A program made the translations under genes and the position numbers. A model generated the notes under the pieces. It saw only the letters and a program-made list of their open reading frames with translations. It did not search any database and was not told the DNA's origin. Shown here in pieces: positions 40,363 through 49,616 of a stretch of 64,000 nucleotides of DNA; position 1 is the stretch's first letter; the number at the start of each line of letters is the position of its first letter. The stretch spans positions 1-64,000 of the forward strand of contig CAIOAN010000007.1 in the NCBI GenBank assembly GCA_903855995.1, in the 5' to 3' direction. The DNA is from an uncultured Opitutia bacterium (GTDB lineage: Bacteria > Verrucomicrobiota > Verrucomicrobiia > Opitutales > UBA953).

Positions 40363-40968
40363 TTACTTGGACGATTCTCCAACTATCTCGACACTAGTGA
40401 TTTCCACCCGTTCGGTGGGGGTCGAGCCTTCCATGCCCACGCAGGGGATGGTGGCGATCTTGTTGAGGACCTCCTCCCCGGCGACCAGCTTGCCGAAGGC
40501 CGTATATTTATTATTCAAGAAAGAGGCGTCGCCGTGGCAGACGAAGAACTGGCTGCCGGCGCTGTCCGGGTCGCTCGAGCGGGCCATCGAAAGGACGCCG
40601 CGTACGTGGGCGCGGTTATTGAACTCGGCTTTGACCATGTAGCCGGGGCCGCCGGTGCCGGGGACGCCGCGGGCGCCGACCTTAGAGTTAGGGCAGCCGC
40701 CCTGGATCATGAAGCCCTTGATGATGCGGTGGAACGCGGTGCCGTTATAGAACTTCTCGCGCGAGAGCTTGAGGAAATTGTCCACGGTGCGAGGCGCCAC
40801 GTCGGGCCAGAACTCGACGGTCATGTCGCCGTAATTAGTGTGGATGATGGCGCGCGGGGCGTCAGGGGCTTTGGTTTCTTTCATTTGGTCTTGGTTATTG
40901 CAGGAGGAGAGGGTGAGGCCGACGACGACGGCCAGGAGGGAAAACAGGCTGAGGCGAAGGGCTTTCAT
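40363..40968 (-). CDS. Cyclophilin-type peptidyl-prolyl isomerase, lipoprotein
   Basis: Lipobox VVVGLTLSSCNN; FHRIIKGFMIQGGCPN; SMARSSDPDSAGSQFFVCHGDASFLNNKYTAFGKLV. Confidence 0.93.
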   Translation of the reverse strand: MKALRLSLFSLLAVVVGLTLSSCNNQDQMKETKAPDAPRAIIHTNYGDMTVEFWPDVAPRTVDNFLKLSREKFYNGTAFHRIIKGFMIQGGCPNSKVGARGVPGTGGPGYMVKAEFNNRAHVRGVLSMARSSDPDSAGSQFFVCHGDASFLNNKYTAFGKLVAGEEVLNKIATIPCVGMEGSTPTERVEITSVEIVGESSK

Positions 40969-41056
40969 GCCTGTCAGCCAAGCCTGCCCGCCCCTCGCCG
41001 CAACCCCAAACCTCCGCTTGCCACCCCGCCTTTCGGGGGGCAGGGTGGCCCCACAC

Positions 41057-41257
41057 ATGCGTGTCACCGTCAACGATGAGCCCCGGGAGACAGCCGCCCA
41101 GACGCTGGCTGACCTCCTGCGCGAGCTCGGCATCGACCAGGAGCCAGCCGTCGCCGCCGCCCTGGACGCCCAAGTGGTTCCCCGCTCCCGCTGGGCCGCC
41201 CAGCCGCTCGCCGAGGGCGCCCAGATTCTCGTGATTCGCGCCGCCCAGGGCGGCTGA
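41057..41257 (+). CDS. thiS: Sulfur carrier protein ThiS
   Basis: 67 aa, MRVTVNDEPRETAAQTLADLLRELGI...AQGG with C-terminal GG, in thi cluster. Confidence 0.85.
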   Translation: MRVTVNDEPRETAAQTLADLLRELGIDQEPAVAAALDAQVVPRSRWAAQPLAEGAQILVIRAAQGG

Positions 41258-41267
41258 CCTCCTTTAT

Positions 41268-41945
41268 ATGTTCAAATTCATCAAAGGTCTCTTCGTCGGC
41301 GAGCCGGAAGCCCCGGCTCCGGCTAATCTCGTGCTGCTGACACCTAACGACGGCAACTGGGATCCGAAGATGGTCCGTCGCCTGTTCGATGCCGGCCTCT
41401 CCCGACTCCACGTCCAGATCCGCAAGGATTGGGAACGTCGCCACTACGAACAGTTCCTCCGCACGATCCCCGAGGCCTATTGGTCGCGCATCATCCTTGG
41501 CGAAGAGCCGAGCCTCGTGGAATCCCACAAACTCGGCGGCTTCCAGATGCACCCCGGTGAACGCATCCCGCGTCAATGGCCCAAGCACGCCGCGGTCAGC
41601 GCGAAGTGCCATGACTACGACGAGCTCCGCTCGACGGACAAGGGTTGCGGCTACGTCTTCCTGACGCCGATCTTCGAATCGGTTTCAAAGAAGGACCACC
41701 GCCCGCGCCGCACGCTCCGCGAATACGAGGTGATTCTCCAGCGCTGGAAGGCCGAAGGCGGCTGCCCAGTGCACGCCCTTGGCGGCGTCACGCCGAAGAA
41801 CGCCGCGCAGGTCCGCGCGATGGGCTTCGACGGTATTGCTTTCATCGGCTCGGTCTGGAAGCAGCCAGACCCGGTCCGCGCCTTTATTGATCTCGAGCGC
41901 GCCTGGGCGGGTAAAGAGATGCGCAAGTTGAAGCGCAAGTACTAG
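41268..41945 (+). CDS. ThiE/TenI-fold protein (thiamine phosphate synthase-like, possibly thiazole tautomerase)
   Basis: GYVFLTPIFESVSKKDHRP and HALGGVTPKNAAQVRAMGFDGIAFIGSVW; diverged N-terminal motifs. Confidence 0.75.
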   Translation: MFKFIKGLFVGEPEAPAPANLVLLTPNDGNWDPKMVRRLFDAGLSRLHVQIRKDWERRHYEQFLRTIPEAYWSRIILGEEPSLVESHKLGGFQMHPGERIPRQWPKHAAVSAKCHDYDELRSTDKGCGYVFLTPIFESVSKKDHRPRRTLREYEVILQRWKAEGGCPVHALGGVTPKNAAQVRAMGFDGIAFIGSVWKQPDPVRAFIDLERAWAGKEMRKLKRKY

Positions 41946-41948
41946 GCC

Positions 41949-42563
41949 GTGTTTCCGCGCCTGCAGTTCCTCACGCTCGACGCGTCACCGCTCGCCCACC
42001 GGGCGCAGGCGCTGGCAGCGCTGGAAGGCGGCGTCCGCTGGATTCAGCTGCGCGCCAAACACCTTTCCGAAGATGTCTGGGTCGCGGAGGCCGCTGCGAT
42101 CGCTGAACTCTGCCGCGACTACGGCGCGACGTTCATCGTCAACGATTCGCCGCAGGTGGCGCTCCGCGCCGAAGCGGATGGCGTGCATCTGGGCGGCGAT
42201 GATGCCTCGCCCGCCGAAGCCCGCCGAGTGCTCGGCGATTTCGCCCTCGTGGGCGTGACGTTGAACGAACCGGCGCACCTCGCGCGAATGCAAGGCGTGC
42301 GCGTCGATTACGCGGGCGTCGGCCCTTTCCGCCACACGGCGAGTAAACAGAAGCTCGCCGCGATCCATACCGCTGAATCCCTCGCGGCCCTCATCACCGC
42401 CGCCGCCCCGCTGCCATGCTTCGCCATCGGCGGCGTGACGGCCGCGGACTGGCCGGCGCTCCGCGCCCTCGGTGCCCATGGCATCGCGGTCAGCGGCGCC
42501 ATCGCCTTGGCGACCGACCCGGTTTCGGCCGCGAAATCGTTGGTCGAAGCGGTGTCCGCCTAG
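41949..42563 (+). CDS. thiE: Thiamine phosphate synthase
   Basis: [54 protein letters not shown] start. Confidence 0.85.
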   Translation: MFPRLQFLTLDASPLAHRAQALAALEGGVRWIQLRAKHLSEDVWVAEAAAIAELCRDYGATFIVNDSPQVALRAEADGVHLGGDDASPAEARRVLGDFALVGVTLNEPAHLARMQGVRVDYAGVGPFRHTASKQKLAAIHTAESLAALITAAAPLPCFAIGGVTAADWPALRALGAHGIAVSGAIALATDPVSAAKSLVEAVSA

Positions 42564-42618
42564 GTTTCGGATGCGAGGGCTGGACAAGCCCGCCTCCGTT
42601 CGGATTGTGCAAGCAACG

Positions 42619-43386
42619 ATGTCCTCGCTCCGTATCGCTGACCGTACCTTCGCCTCGCGCCTCTTCACGGGCACGGGCAAGTACGCTTCCGCCGCGCAGC
42701 TCCGCGCGGTGCTCGACGCCTCCGGCGCCGAGGTGGTGACGATGGCGATCAAGCGGGTGCGCTTCGGCGCCAAAGATGACGGCATCCTCTCCGCGCTCGA
42801 TCCGCAGAAGCATCTGATCTTGCCAAATACTTCCGGCGTACGCACGGCCAAGGAAGCGATCTTCGCCGCCGAACTCGCCCGCGAGGCGCTCGGTACTTCC
42901 TGGTTGAAACTCGAAATCCACCCGGACCCGAAGTACCTGATGCCGGATCCGATCGAGACCCTTGAGGCCTGTCGCGAACTGGTGAAGAAGGGTTTCACGG
43001 TCCTGCCCTATATCCACGCCGACCCGGTCCTCGCGAAGCGCCTCGAAGAAGTCGGTGCCGCTGCGGTCATGCCGCTGGGCGCACCGATCGGCTCGAACCG
43101 CGGCCTGCTCTCCCGTGACTTCCTGCGCATCATCATCGAACAGGCCCGTGTGCCGATCATCGTCGACGCCGGCCTAGGGGCTCCTTCGCACGCCGCGGAA
43201 GCTTTGGAGATGGGCGCGGATGCGGTGTTGGTGAACACGGCGATCGCCTCCTCGGGGGACCCCATCGCGATGGCCCGCGCCTTTCGCCTTGCGGTTGAAG
43301 CTGGTCGCACGGCCCGCGAAGCCGGCTTGGGCTCTGGCTCCGAGCAGGCCGTGCCGACATCGCCGCTCACGGGTTTCCTCGACTGA
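42619..43386 (+). CDS. thiG: Thiazole synthase
   Basis: [72 protein letters not shown]. Confidence 0.95.
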   Translation: MSSLRIADRTFASRLFTGTGKYASAAQLRAVLDASGAEVVTMAIKRVRFGAKDDGILSALDPQKHLILPNTSGVRTAKEAIFAAELAREALGTSWLKLEIHPDPKYLMPDPIETLEACRELVKKGFTVLPYIHADPVLAKRLEEVGAAAVMPLGAPIGSNRGLLSRDFLRIIIEQARVPIIVDAGLGAPSHAAEALEMGADAVLVNTAIASSGDPIAMARAFRLAVEAGRTAREAGLGSGSEQAVPTSPLTGFLD

Positions 43387-43390
43387 TCCG

Positions 43391-44146
43391 ATGGCCGCGA
43401 AGCCTGGCAGAATCCGCGCCGACGAACTGCTGCTGAAGCTGTCGCTGGCCCCGACGCGTTCGGTTGCGCAGGCACTCATCCTGGCGGGCAAGGTGCGCTC
43501 GGGTCCCGACGCCGTCGTCAACAAGCCCTCACAGTCCTTTCCTGAAGATGCGGTGCTGATTGTCGATCAGCCTCCGCGCTTCGTCTCGCGCGGCGGGGAG
43601 AAGCTCGAAGGTGCACTCGATCATTTTAAGATTCCCGTCGAGGGTCTCCACGGCCTCGATATCGGCGCTTCGACCGGTGGCTTCACCGATTGCCTGCTTC
43701 AGCGTGGTGTGGTGAGCATGACGTGTGTCGACGTCGGTACGGCCCAGCTCCATTCGAAGCTGCGCAATGATCCGCGCATTAAGAATCTCGAGAAGTTCAA
43801 CGCGCGTGAGATCAACACCGTCGAGCTACCACACCGGACCTATGGAATCGTGGTGATGGACCTTTCGTTCATCTCTTTGAGGTTGGTGCTGCCGGCCGCC
43901 TGGGAGCGGACAGGGAAGGGCGGGCATTTGATTGCGCTCATCAAGCCGCAGTTCGAGGCGACGCGGGCTGAGGCCGACAAGGCACAGGGGATCATCAAGG
44001 ACCCAGTCATCCATGCCCGCGTGGTCGATGGCCTGACCACCTCCATTCAGTCGCTTCCCGGCGCCCAGGTTCTCGGGGTGATTCCCTCTCCGATCGAAGG
44101 CCGGGACGGGAATAAAGAGTTCCTGATCGCCGTCAAAAGGGCCTGA
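43391..44146 (+). CDS. tlyA: TlyA family rRNA (cytidine-2'-O)-methyltransferase
   Basis: N-terminal S4-like region; [36 protein letters not shown]. Confidence 0.92.
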   Translation: MAAKPGRIRADELLLKLSLAPTRSVAQALILAGKVRSGPDAVVNKPSQSFPEDAVLIVDQPPRFVSRGGEKLEGALDHFKIPVEGLHGLDIGASTGGFTDCLLQRGVVSMTCVDVGTAQLHSKLRNDPRIKNLEKFNAREINTVELPHRTYGIVVMDLSFISLRLVLPAAWERTGKGGHLIALIKPQFEATRAEADKAQGIIKDPVIHARVVDGLTTSIQSLPGAQVLGVIPSPIEGRDGNKEFLIAVKRA

Positions 44147-44172
44147 ATGTGGCCTAAAAAGGGCTATAGGTT

Positions 44173-44193
44173 GGGATAGGGCTAGGGTTAGGG
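44173..44193 (+). promoter_or_regulatory. G-quadruplex candidate (telomere-like GGGNNN repeats)
   Basis: gggatagggctagggttaggg: four GGG runs with 3-nt loops, followed by T6; C-run block at 44238-44265. Confidence 0.5.
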
Positions 44194-44331
44194 TTTTTTA
44201 GAAAAGAGCCAAATTGGGTTTATTTCCGTCATTTCTACCCCTACCCCCATCCCTATCCCTCCCCCTGCGCCTGTGGCGCATCCCTATTTCTCCTTGCCCT
44301 CGGCCTTCCGCCTCTTACTTCAAAACCTCCC

Positions 44332-44526
44332 ATGACCACCGAAGGTAAGCTCAAGCGCTCCCGCAACCCCCTCGACTTCGATTTCACCGAACCCGAGGCC
44401 CTGACGCGTTACGTCACCGAGACGGGTAAGATCCTGCCCCGCAAACTGACCGGCCTCACCGCCCGCCAGCAGCGTCATATTTCGAAGGCCGTTAAGCGCG
44501 CCCGGAATATGATCACGATGAAGTAA
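44332..44526 (+). CDS. rpsR: 30S ribosomal protein S18
   Basis: [34 protein letters not shown]. Confidence 0.93.
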   Translation: MTTEGKLKRSRNPLDFDFTEPEALTRYVTETGKILPRKLTGLTARQQRHISKAVKRARNMITMK

Positions 44527-44551
44527 GCCGTCCACGCGACGTCTTCCCCCG

Positions 44552-44576
44552 GGCCGCCTTTTCAGGCGGCCTTTTT
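44552..44576 (+). terminator. Intrinsic terminator after rpsR
   Basis: ggccgcc ttttca ggcggcc ttttt. Confidence 0.85.
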
Positions 44577-44593
44577 GTTGGCCGCGTAGGGGG

Positions 44594-45643
44594 TTGCCCC
44601 TGAAGGCTGGTCGCCGTAAATCTAACGGGACTTTTCCACCCGGCTCGCCAATCTCCGTCTTCGCCTTGTCCGCCCCGCTTCCCAGTCTGCTGACCGCCAC
44701 CGAACTTCCTCGGGCCGCTGAGTTGTTGCGCCAAGGCGAGTGCGTGGCGCTCCCGACGGAGACGGTCTACGGTCTGGCGGCCGATGCGCGGAATGAAAAG
44801 GCGCTGGCCCAAGTTTTTGCGATCAAGGGCCGGCCGCTCCTCGACCCACTCATCGTGCATGTGCTCGATCTCGCGGCCTTGGCCGAAGTCGCCGAGCCGG
44901 ATCCGCGCCTTGCGAAGCTCGCCCATCTCTGGCCGGGGCCGCTCACGGTGGTGCTCCGACGTAAGTCCGGCGTGCCCGACCTGGTCACGGCGGGTAAGTC
45001 GACGGTCGCCGTGCGTATCCCGGCGCACCCGCTGTTCCGCGAGGTGCTGCGTCTTGCGGGCTGTCCGCTCGCCGCCCCGAGCGCCAATCCTTTTGGCTAC
45101 GTGAGCCCGACCAAGGCCGAACACGTCCGCACATCGCTAGGCGAAGGCTGCCCGTGGATCGTCGACGGCGGCGCCTGCCAGCACGGACTAGAATCGACGA
45201 TTCTTGATCTTTCTGCGCCCGACCGCGCCCGCCTGCTGCGCCCTGGGCCAGTTTCGCTGGAGACCCTTCGTGAACTACTGGGCGAAGTCGAAGTAATCAC
45301 GCGTGCCGCGAGCCCGCACGCAGCTCAAGATGCCCCGGGCATGCTCGAGCGCCATTACAGCCCGGCCACCCGCGTTGCGCTTTTTCCGCACGGCACCCTT
45401 CCGGTCATCGCCAACCTGCGCTCGGCAATTCTTTTCATCGGCCGACGGGCCGCTCCGCCGGCGAACGCCGATGTCTTCCTGCTTTCTGAATCAGGTTCGG
45501 TCGAAGAGGCTGCGCACAATCTTTTCGACCTTCTGCGTCAACTCGACGCCCGCGGTTACGCGACTATCCACGCTGAACTGGCCGCTCCCGCAGGCCTCGG
45601 CGCGGCTTATAACGACCGCCTGACGCGCGCCGCCGCCCGCTGA
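44594..45643 (+). CDS. L-threonylcarbamoyladenylate synthase (Sua5 type with C-terminal domain)
   Basis: GECVALPTETVYGLAADARNEKALAQVFAIKGRPLLDPLIVH; C-terminal APGMLERHYSPATRV; exact start uncertain. Confidence 0.9.
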   Translation: MPLKAGRRKSNGTFPPGSPISVFALSAPLPSLLTATELPRAAELLRQGECVALPTETVYGLAADARNEKALAQVFAIKGRPLLDPLIVHVLDLAALAEVAEPDPRLAKLAHLWPGPLTVVLRRKSGVPDLVTAGKSTVAVRIPAHPLFREVLRLAGCPLAAPSANPFGYVSPTKAEHVRTSLGEGCPWIVDGGACQHGLESTILDLSAPDRARLLRPGPVSLETLRELLGEVEVITRAASPHAAQDAPGMLERHYSPATRVALFPHGTLPVIANLRSAILFIGRRAAPPANADVFLLSESGSVEEAAHNLFDLLRQLDARGYATIHAELAAPAGLGAAYNDRLTRAAAR

Positions 45644-46488
45644 TGCAGAACTTGCTCGAGACGCTGAAGAAGGCCGCGGAATTCCTCGCCCGTAAAGGAC
45701 TGGAAAAACCACGCGTCGAAGCCGAACACCTCTTCGCCGCTGGCCTGGGATTGAAGCGACTCGACCTTTATCTGCAGTTTGAACGTCTGCTTAATGAGGA
45801 GGAAGTGAAGCGCCTTCGCGACCTGACCGTCCGCCGTGGCAATCGCGAGCCCCTGCAACATATCACGGGCAAGGTGGAGTTTCGCGAACTCGTCTTGAAA
45901 TCCGATAAGCGCGCGTTGATCCCGCGTCCGGAGACCGAAGAGCTGATTGATCGCGCCCTGGAACTTTTTCCGCAAGATCAGGCCGTGCGCGTCCTGGATC
46001 TCGGCACGGGTTCTGGCGCCATCGCGCTGGCACTGGCCTCGGAGCGGCCACTCTGGAAAATCGATGCGGTTGACCGTTCGGCCGAAGCCTTGACGCTGGC
46101 ACGTGAGAACGCCGATCTGCTCGGTCTGGCCGTGCGCGTGAATTTCGCAGAGTCGGACTGGTTCTCCGCGGTGACGGATGCTTACGACCTTATCATCTCG
46201 AACCCGCCCTATCTCACAGAAGCCGAAGTCGCCGTCGCTGACCCAGAGGTGCGCGAGTTTGACCCGAAGTCTGCCTTGGTCGCCGCGGAAGACGGGCTCG
46301 CTGATTTAAGAAAAATCTTGGAAGGTGCCGCGAAGCATTTGCGCCCGGGTGGTTGGGTGTTCTGCGAAACGGGCATCGACCAGCACGTCGCTTTGGCGGA
46401 CTTGTCCGCGAAGCTCGGTTACGTGGAAGCCTCCGGCCTGCCCGACATGAGCGGCCGACCCCGTTTCTGGAAAGCGAAGAAAGCGTAG
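45643..46488 (+). CDS. prmC: Release factor N5-glutamine methyltransferase
   Basis: PLQHITGKVEFRELVLKSDKRALIPRPETEELID; DLGTGSGAIALALA; ISNPPYL. Confidence 0.93.
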   Translation: MQNLLETLKKAAEFLARKGLEKPRVEAEHLFAAGLGLKRLDLYLQFERLLNEEEVKRLRDLTVRRGNREPLQHITGKVEFRELVLKSDKRALIPRPETEELIDRALELFPQDQAVRVLDLGTGSGAIALALASERPLWKIDAVDRSAEALTLARENADLLGLAVRVNFAESDWFSAVTDAYDLIISNPPYLTEAEVAVADPEVREFDPKSALVAAEDGLADLRKILEGAAKHLRPGGWVFCETGIDQHVALADLSAKLGYVEASGLPDMSGRPRFWKAKKA

Positions 46489-46511
46489 TTCGAGGACCAT
46501 CTTTTGTTTTG

Positions 46512-46569
46512 GGTAGGGTCGGCACTGCGTGCCGACCTAGCTAGGTCAGCACGCAGTGCTGACCCTACC
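46512..46569. repeat. Paired palindromic extragenic repeat (head-to-head REP-like)
   Basis: ggtagggtcggcactgcgtgccgacctag / ctaggtcagcacgcagtgctgaccctacc; 29-bp arms, 27/29 complementary; each arm contains its own 7-bp hairpin. Confidence 0.85.
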
Positions 46570-46623
46570 TAGGGGCGAGAACCCGTCTTGCCCTTCGGCG
46601 TCCCTTGCCTCTTTAGTACCCTC

Positions 46624-48153
46624 ATGTCCCAGCAGCCCGCCACCAAACCGAAGACCGCCATCACCCCGACCCGCCAGGAAGACTATCCCGAATGGTATCT
46701 TCAGGTGATCAAGCACGCCGACCTGGCCGAGAACAGCCCGGTCCGCGGTTGCATGGTGATTAAGCCTTGGGGCTACGCCCTCTGGGAAAATATCCACCGC
46801 GACCTCGACGAGATGTTCAAGGAGACCGGCCATGTGAACGCTTATTTCCCGCTCTTCATCCCGGTTAGCTACATTCAGAAGGAAGCCGCCCACGTCGATG
46901 GTTTTGCCAAGGAATGTGCGGTCGTCACCCACTCGCGCCTCGAGATGGGCCCCGATGGTAAGCTCGTCCCCGCCGGCGAACTCGAAGAGCCGCTCATCGT
47001 CCGCCCGACTTCCGAGACGATCATCGGCGAGACTTATTCGAAGTGGGTCCAGTCCTACCGCGATCTGCCAATCCTGATCAACCAGTGGGCCAATGTCGTC
47101 CGCTGGGAGATGCGCACGCGCCTCTTCCTTCGCACCGCCGAGTTCCTCTGGCAGGAAGGCCACACGGTGCACGCGACCGAAGCCGAGGCCGTCGAAGAGA
47201 CGAATAAGATGCTCCAGGTCTACGCGGACTTCGCCGAGAACTACATGGCGATGCCGGTGATCATGGGCCGCAAGACCGAAGGCGAACGCTTTCCGGGCGC
47301 CGTCGACACGCTCTGCATCGAATCGATGATGCAGGATCGCAAGGCCCTCCAGGCGGGTACCTCGCACTACCTCGGGCAGAATTTCGCCAAGTCCTGCAAT
47401 ATCCAGTTCCAGGACGAGAAGGGCACCCAACAGTTTGCGCACACGACCTCATGGGGGGTGTCCACTCGCCTTATCGGGGGCATGATTATGACGCACTCCG
47501 ATGATGATGGTTTCGTCGCACCCCCCCGCCTCGCCCCGCAGCACGTGGTGATCATCCCGATTTATAAGGACGACGCCACGAAGGCCGACATTCTTGCCTA
47601 TTGCCAGTCGCTCCAAAAGGAACTCGCCGCCCAGCGCTTCCATGACCGCAAGATCGTCGTGACGATCGACAACCGCGACATCCGCGGCGGCGATAAGGTC
47701 TGGGGTTGGATCAAGAAGGGCGTCCCAGTCCGCGTCGAAGTGGGCCCGCGTGACATGGCCGCCAACGCGGTCTTCGCCGCCCGTCGCGATACCGGCGAGA
47801 AGGCCGGCGTCCCCCGTGCCGAATTCGTCTCCGGCATCGTCGCCCGTCTGCAATCCATCCAGGATAATCTCCTCGCCCGCGCCAAGGCCCATCGCGCCGA
47901 ACATACCCGCGAAATCAATAGTTGGGATGAGCTCAAGGCGTTCTTCACGCCGAAAAATGCCGAGAAAGCCGAAATCCACGGCGGTTTCGCGCTGTGCCAC
48001 TGGAACGGCTCCAAGGCCGTTGAGAAGCGCCTCAAGGACGAGCTTAAGGTCACCATCCGCTGCATCCCCCTCGACGCCAAGGACGAGCCTGGCAAGTGCG
48101 TCGTCACCGGCGAGCCCAGCGCCCGCCGCGTGGTGATGGCGAAGGCCTACTAA
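46624..48153 (+). CDS. proS: Prolyl-tRNA synthetase (short, archaeal/eukaryotic-like type)
   Basis: YPEWYLQVIKHADLAENSPVRGCMVIKPWGYALWE; RPTSETIIGETYSKWVQSYRDLPILINQWANVVRWEMRTRLFLRTAEFLWQEGH. Confidence 0.95.
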   Translation: MSQQPATKPKTAITPTRQEDYPEWYLQVIKHADLAENSPVRGCMVIKPWGYALWENIHRDLDEMFKETGHVNAYFPLFIPVSYIQKEAAHVDGFAKECAVVTHSRLEMGPDGKLVPAGELEEPLIVRPTSETIIGETYSKWVQSYRDLPILINQWANVVRWEMRTRLFLRTAEFLWQEGHTVHATEAEAVEETNKMLQVYADFAENYMAMPVIMGRKTEGERFPGAVDTLCIESMMQDRKALQAGTSHYLGQNFAKSCNIQFQDEKGTQQFAHTTSWGVSTRLIGGMIMTHSDDDGFVAPPRLAPQHVVIIPIYKDDATKADILAYCQSLQKELAAQRFHDRKIVVTIDNRDIRGGDKVWGWIKKGVPVRVEVGPRDMAANAVFAARRDTGEKAGVPRAEFVSGIVARLQSIQDNLLARAKAHRAEHTREINSWDELKAFFTPKNAEKAEIHGGFALCHWNGSKAVEKRLKDELKVTIRCIPLDAKDEPGKCVVTGEPSARRVVMAKAY

Positions 48154-48165
48154 TCCTCTGCGTCA

Positions 48166-48191
48166 GGTAGGGGCAGCACCGCGTGCTGCCC
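48166..48191. repeat. Single REP-like palindrome of the same family
   Basis: ggtaggggcagcaccgcgtgctgccc; 8-bp stem gggcagca/tgctgccc; same GGTAGGG head as 46512 copy. Confidence 0.75.
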
Positions 48192-48216
48192 TCGGTGTCT
48201 CTGGGCAGGGTGGCCT

Positions 48217-49401
48217 TTAGCCGCCCGTCGCGCCGGCTTCGCCGTCGTTGAACTTGAGGCGGAGTTTGCGGCCGGCGGTGACGTCTTTGCTGGAGGAGAT
48301 CACGGTGCCGTCGGCATCGCGGACGATGGAGTATCCGCGGGAGAGGATGGATTCGAAACCGGCTGACTGCAGGCGCTTGCCGAGTTGATTCAGCTTCTCG
48401 CGCGTGACGCCGAGGCGTGCCTTGGGTGAGAGACGGTGCAGTTCGCTGCCGAGCTCGGAAAGGGTATGACGATAGGTCGCGATGGTTTCTTGGGCGGCGC
48501 CATCGAGGCGTTCGTTCAGCAGGTCGAGATCCTGGAAGAGGGATTGGAGTTTCGCCTTTGGTGAATAACGCGCGAGCTCGGCGGCGAGCAGTTTTAGTTT
48601 TTCACGTAACTTAATCTGGCCGGAGACGATGAGCTCCGCGGCGGCGGTCGGGGTCTCGGCGCGCTTATCCGCGGCGAAATCGCACAGGGTGAAGTCCGTC
48701 TGGTGGCCGACGGCGGAGATGACGGGCGTCTTGCTCGCACGCACGGCGCGCACGAGGGCTTCGTCGTTGAAGCCCCAGAGATCTTCCATCGAGCCTCCGC
48801 CGCGGCCGACGACGATGAGGTCGATCCCCGGGATGGCGTTCGCGAGTTTCAGGCCGTGAATGATGGAGCCCGGGCAGGTCTCGCCCTGTACGCGCGCGGG
48901 CACGAGCCAGGCCGTGCCGCTCCAGCCACGCGTCTTCAGGACTTCGGTGAAGTCATGCCAGACTGCGCCGCTCTCAGAGGTGATGAAGGCGACGACTTTG
49001 GGGAAGTCGGGCAGGGTGCGCTTATTCGCTTCGTCAAACAAGCCTTCGGCTTTCAGTTTCTCCTGCAGCTCCTTGAACTTCTGGAAGAGGTCCCCTTCGC
49101 CAGCCTGCTTCATCGAGTCCACCATCAGCGAGAGTTTGCCGGAAGGGGCGTAGATATCGGCCTTGGCCTTGAGGATGACTTTCACGCCGTCGCCCATCGC
49201 AAACTTCACCCAGCGCGCCTGGTAGCTCAGGAGCACGCAGGCGAGCGTCGCTCCGCTATCCTTAATCGAGAAGTAGTGGTGCCCGGACGAATAATGTTTG
49301 TAGCCCGAGATTTCCCCGACGACTTCGACGGTCCCGATGCGATTCACCGTGCCCTTGAGGACGTCCGAAAGCTCGCTGACGGTGAGGGGCGCCGAAGACA
49401 T
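48217..49401 (-). CDS. xseA: Exodeoxyribonuclease VII large subunit
   Basis: VSELSDVLKGTVNRIGTVEVVGEISGYKHYSSGHHYFSIKD; VGRGGGSMEDLWGFNDEALVRAVRASKTPVISAVGHQTDFTLCDFAADKRAETPTAAAE. Confidence 0.97.
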   Translation of the reverse strand: MSSAPLTVSELSDVLKGTVNRIGTVEVVGEISGYKHYSSGHHYFSIKDSGATLACVLLSYQARWVKFAMGDGVKVILKAKADIYAPSGKLSLMVDSMKQAGEGDLFQKFKELQEKLKAEGLFDEANKRTLPDFPKVVAFITSESGAVWHDFTEVLKTRGWSGTAWLVPARVQGETCPGSIIHGLKLANAIPGIDLIVVGRGGGSMEDLWGFNDEALVRAVRASKTPVISAVGHQTDFTLCDFAADKRAETPTAAAELIVSGQIKLREKLKLLAAELARYSPKAKLQSLFQDLDLLNERLDGAAQETIATYRHTLSELGSELHRLSPKARLGVTREKLNQLGKRLQSAGFESILSRGYSIVRDADGTVISSSKDVTAGRKLRLKFNDGEAGATGG

Positions 49402-49452
49402 GCTGGAAGATTCAAGGATTCGCCGTCGAAGGGCAAGCGGTCTCGGGCTGTA

Positions 49453-49546
49453 TTGGGTAGGGCGTGGCTCTCCGTGCCCGCCGTTGGCCTGATGAGAATC
49501 TGATTTTGCTCGCGAACGGACGGCTCGGAGAGCCGTCCCTACCCAA
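49453..49546. repeat. 94-bp inverted-repeat element with TTGGGTAGGG/CCCTACCCAA ends
   Basis: 10-bp perfect terminal inverted repeats and extended imperfect arms with CTCTCCG-loop hairpins; between xseA and the following gene. Confidence 0.8.
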
Positions 49547-49616
49547 GGCAGGCCTCACTGCCTTGGGGTTTGCCTCCCAGTTTGCCATCGGGCCTTTCCT
49601 TCCTTTCATTACTGAT

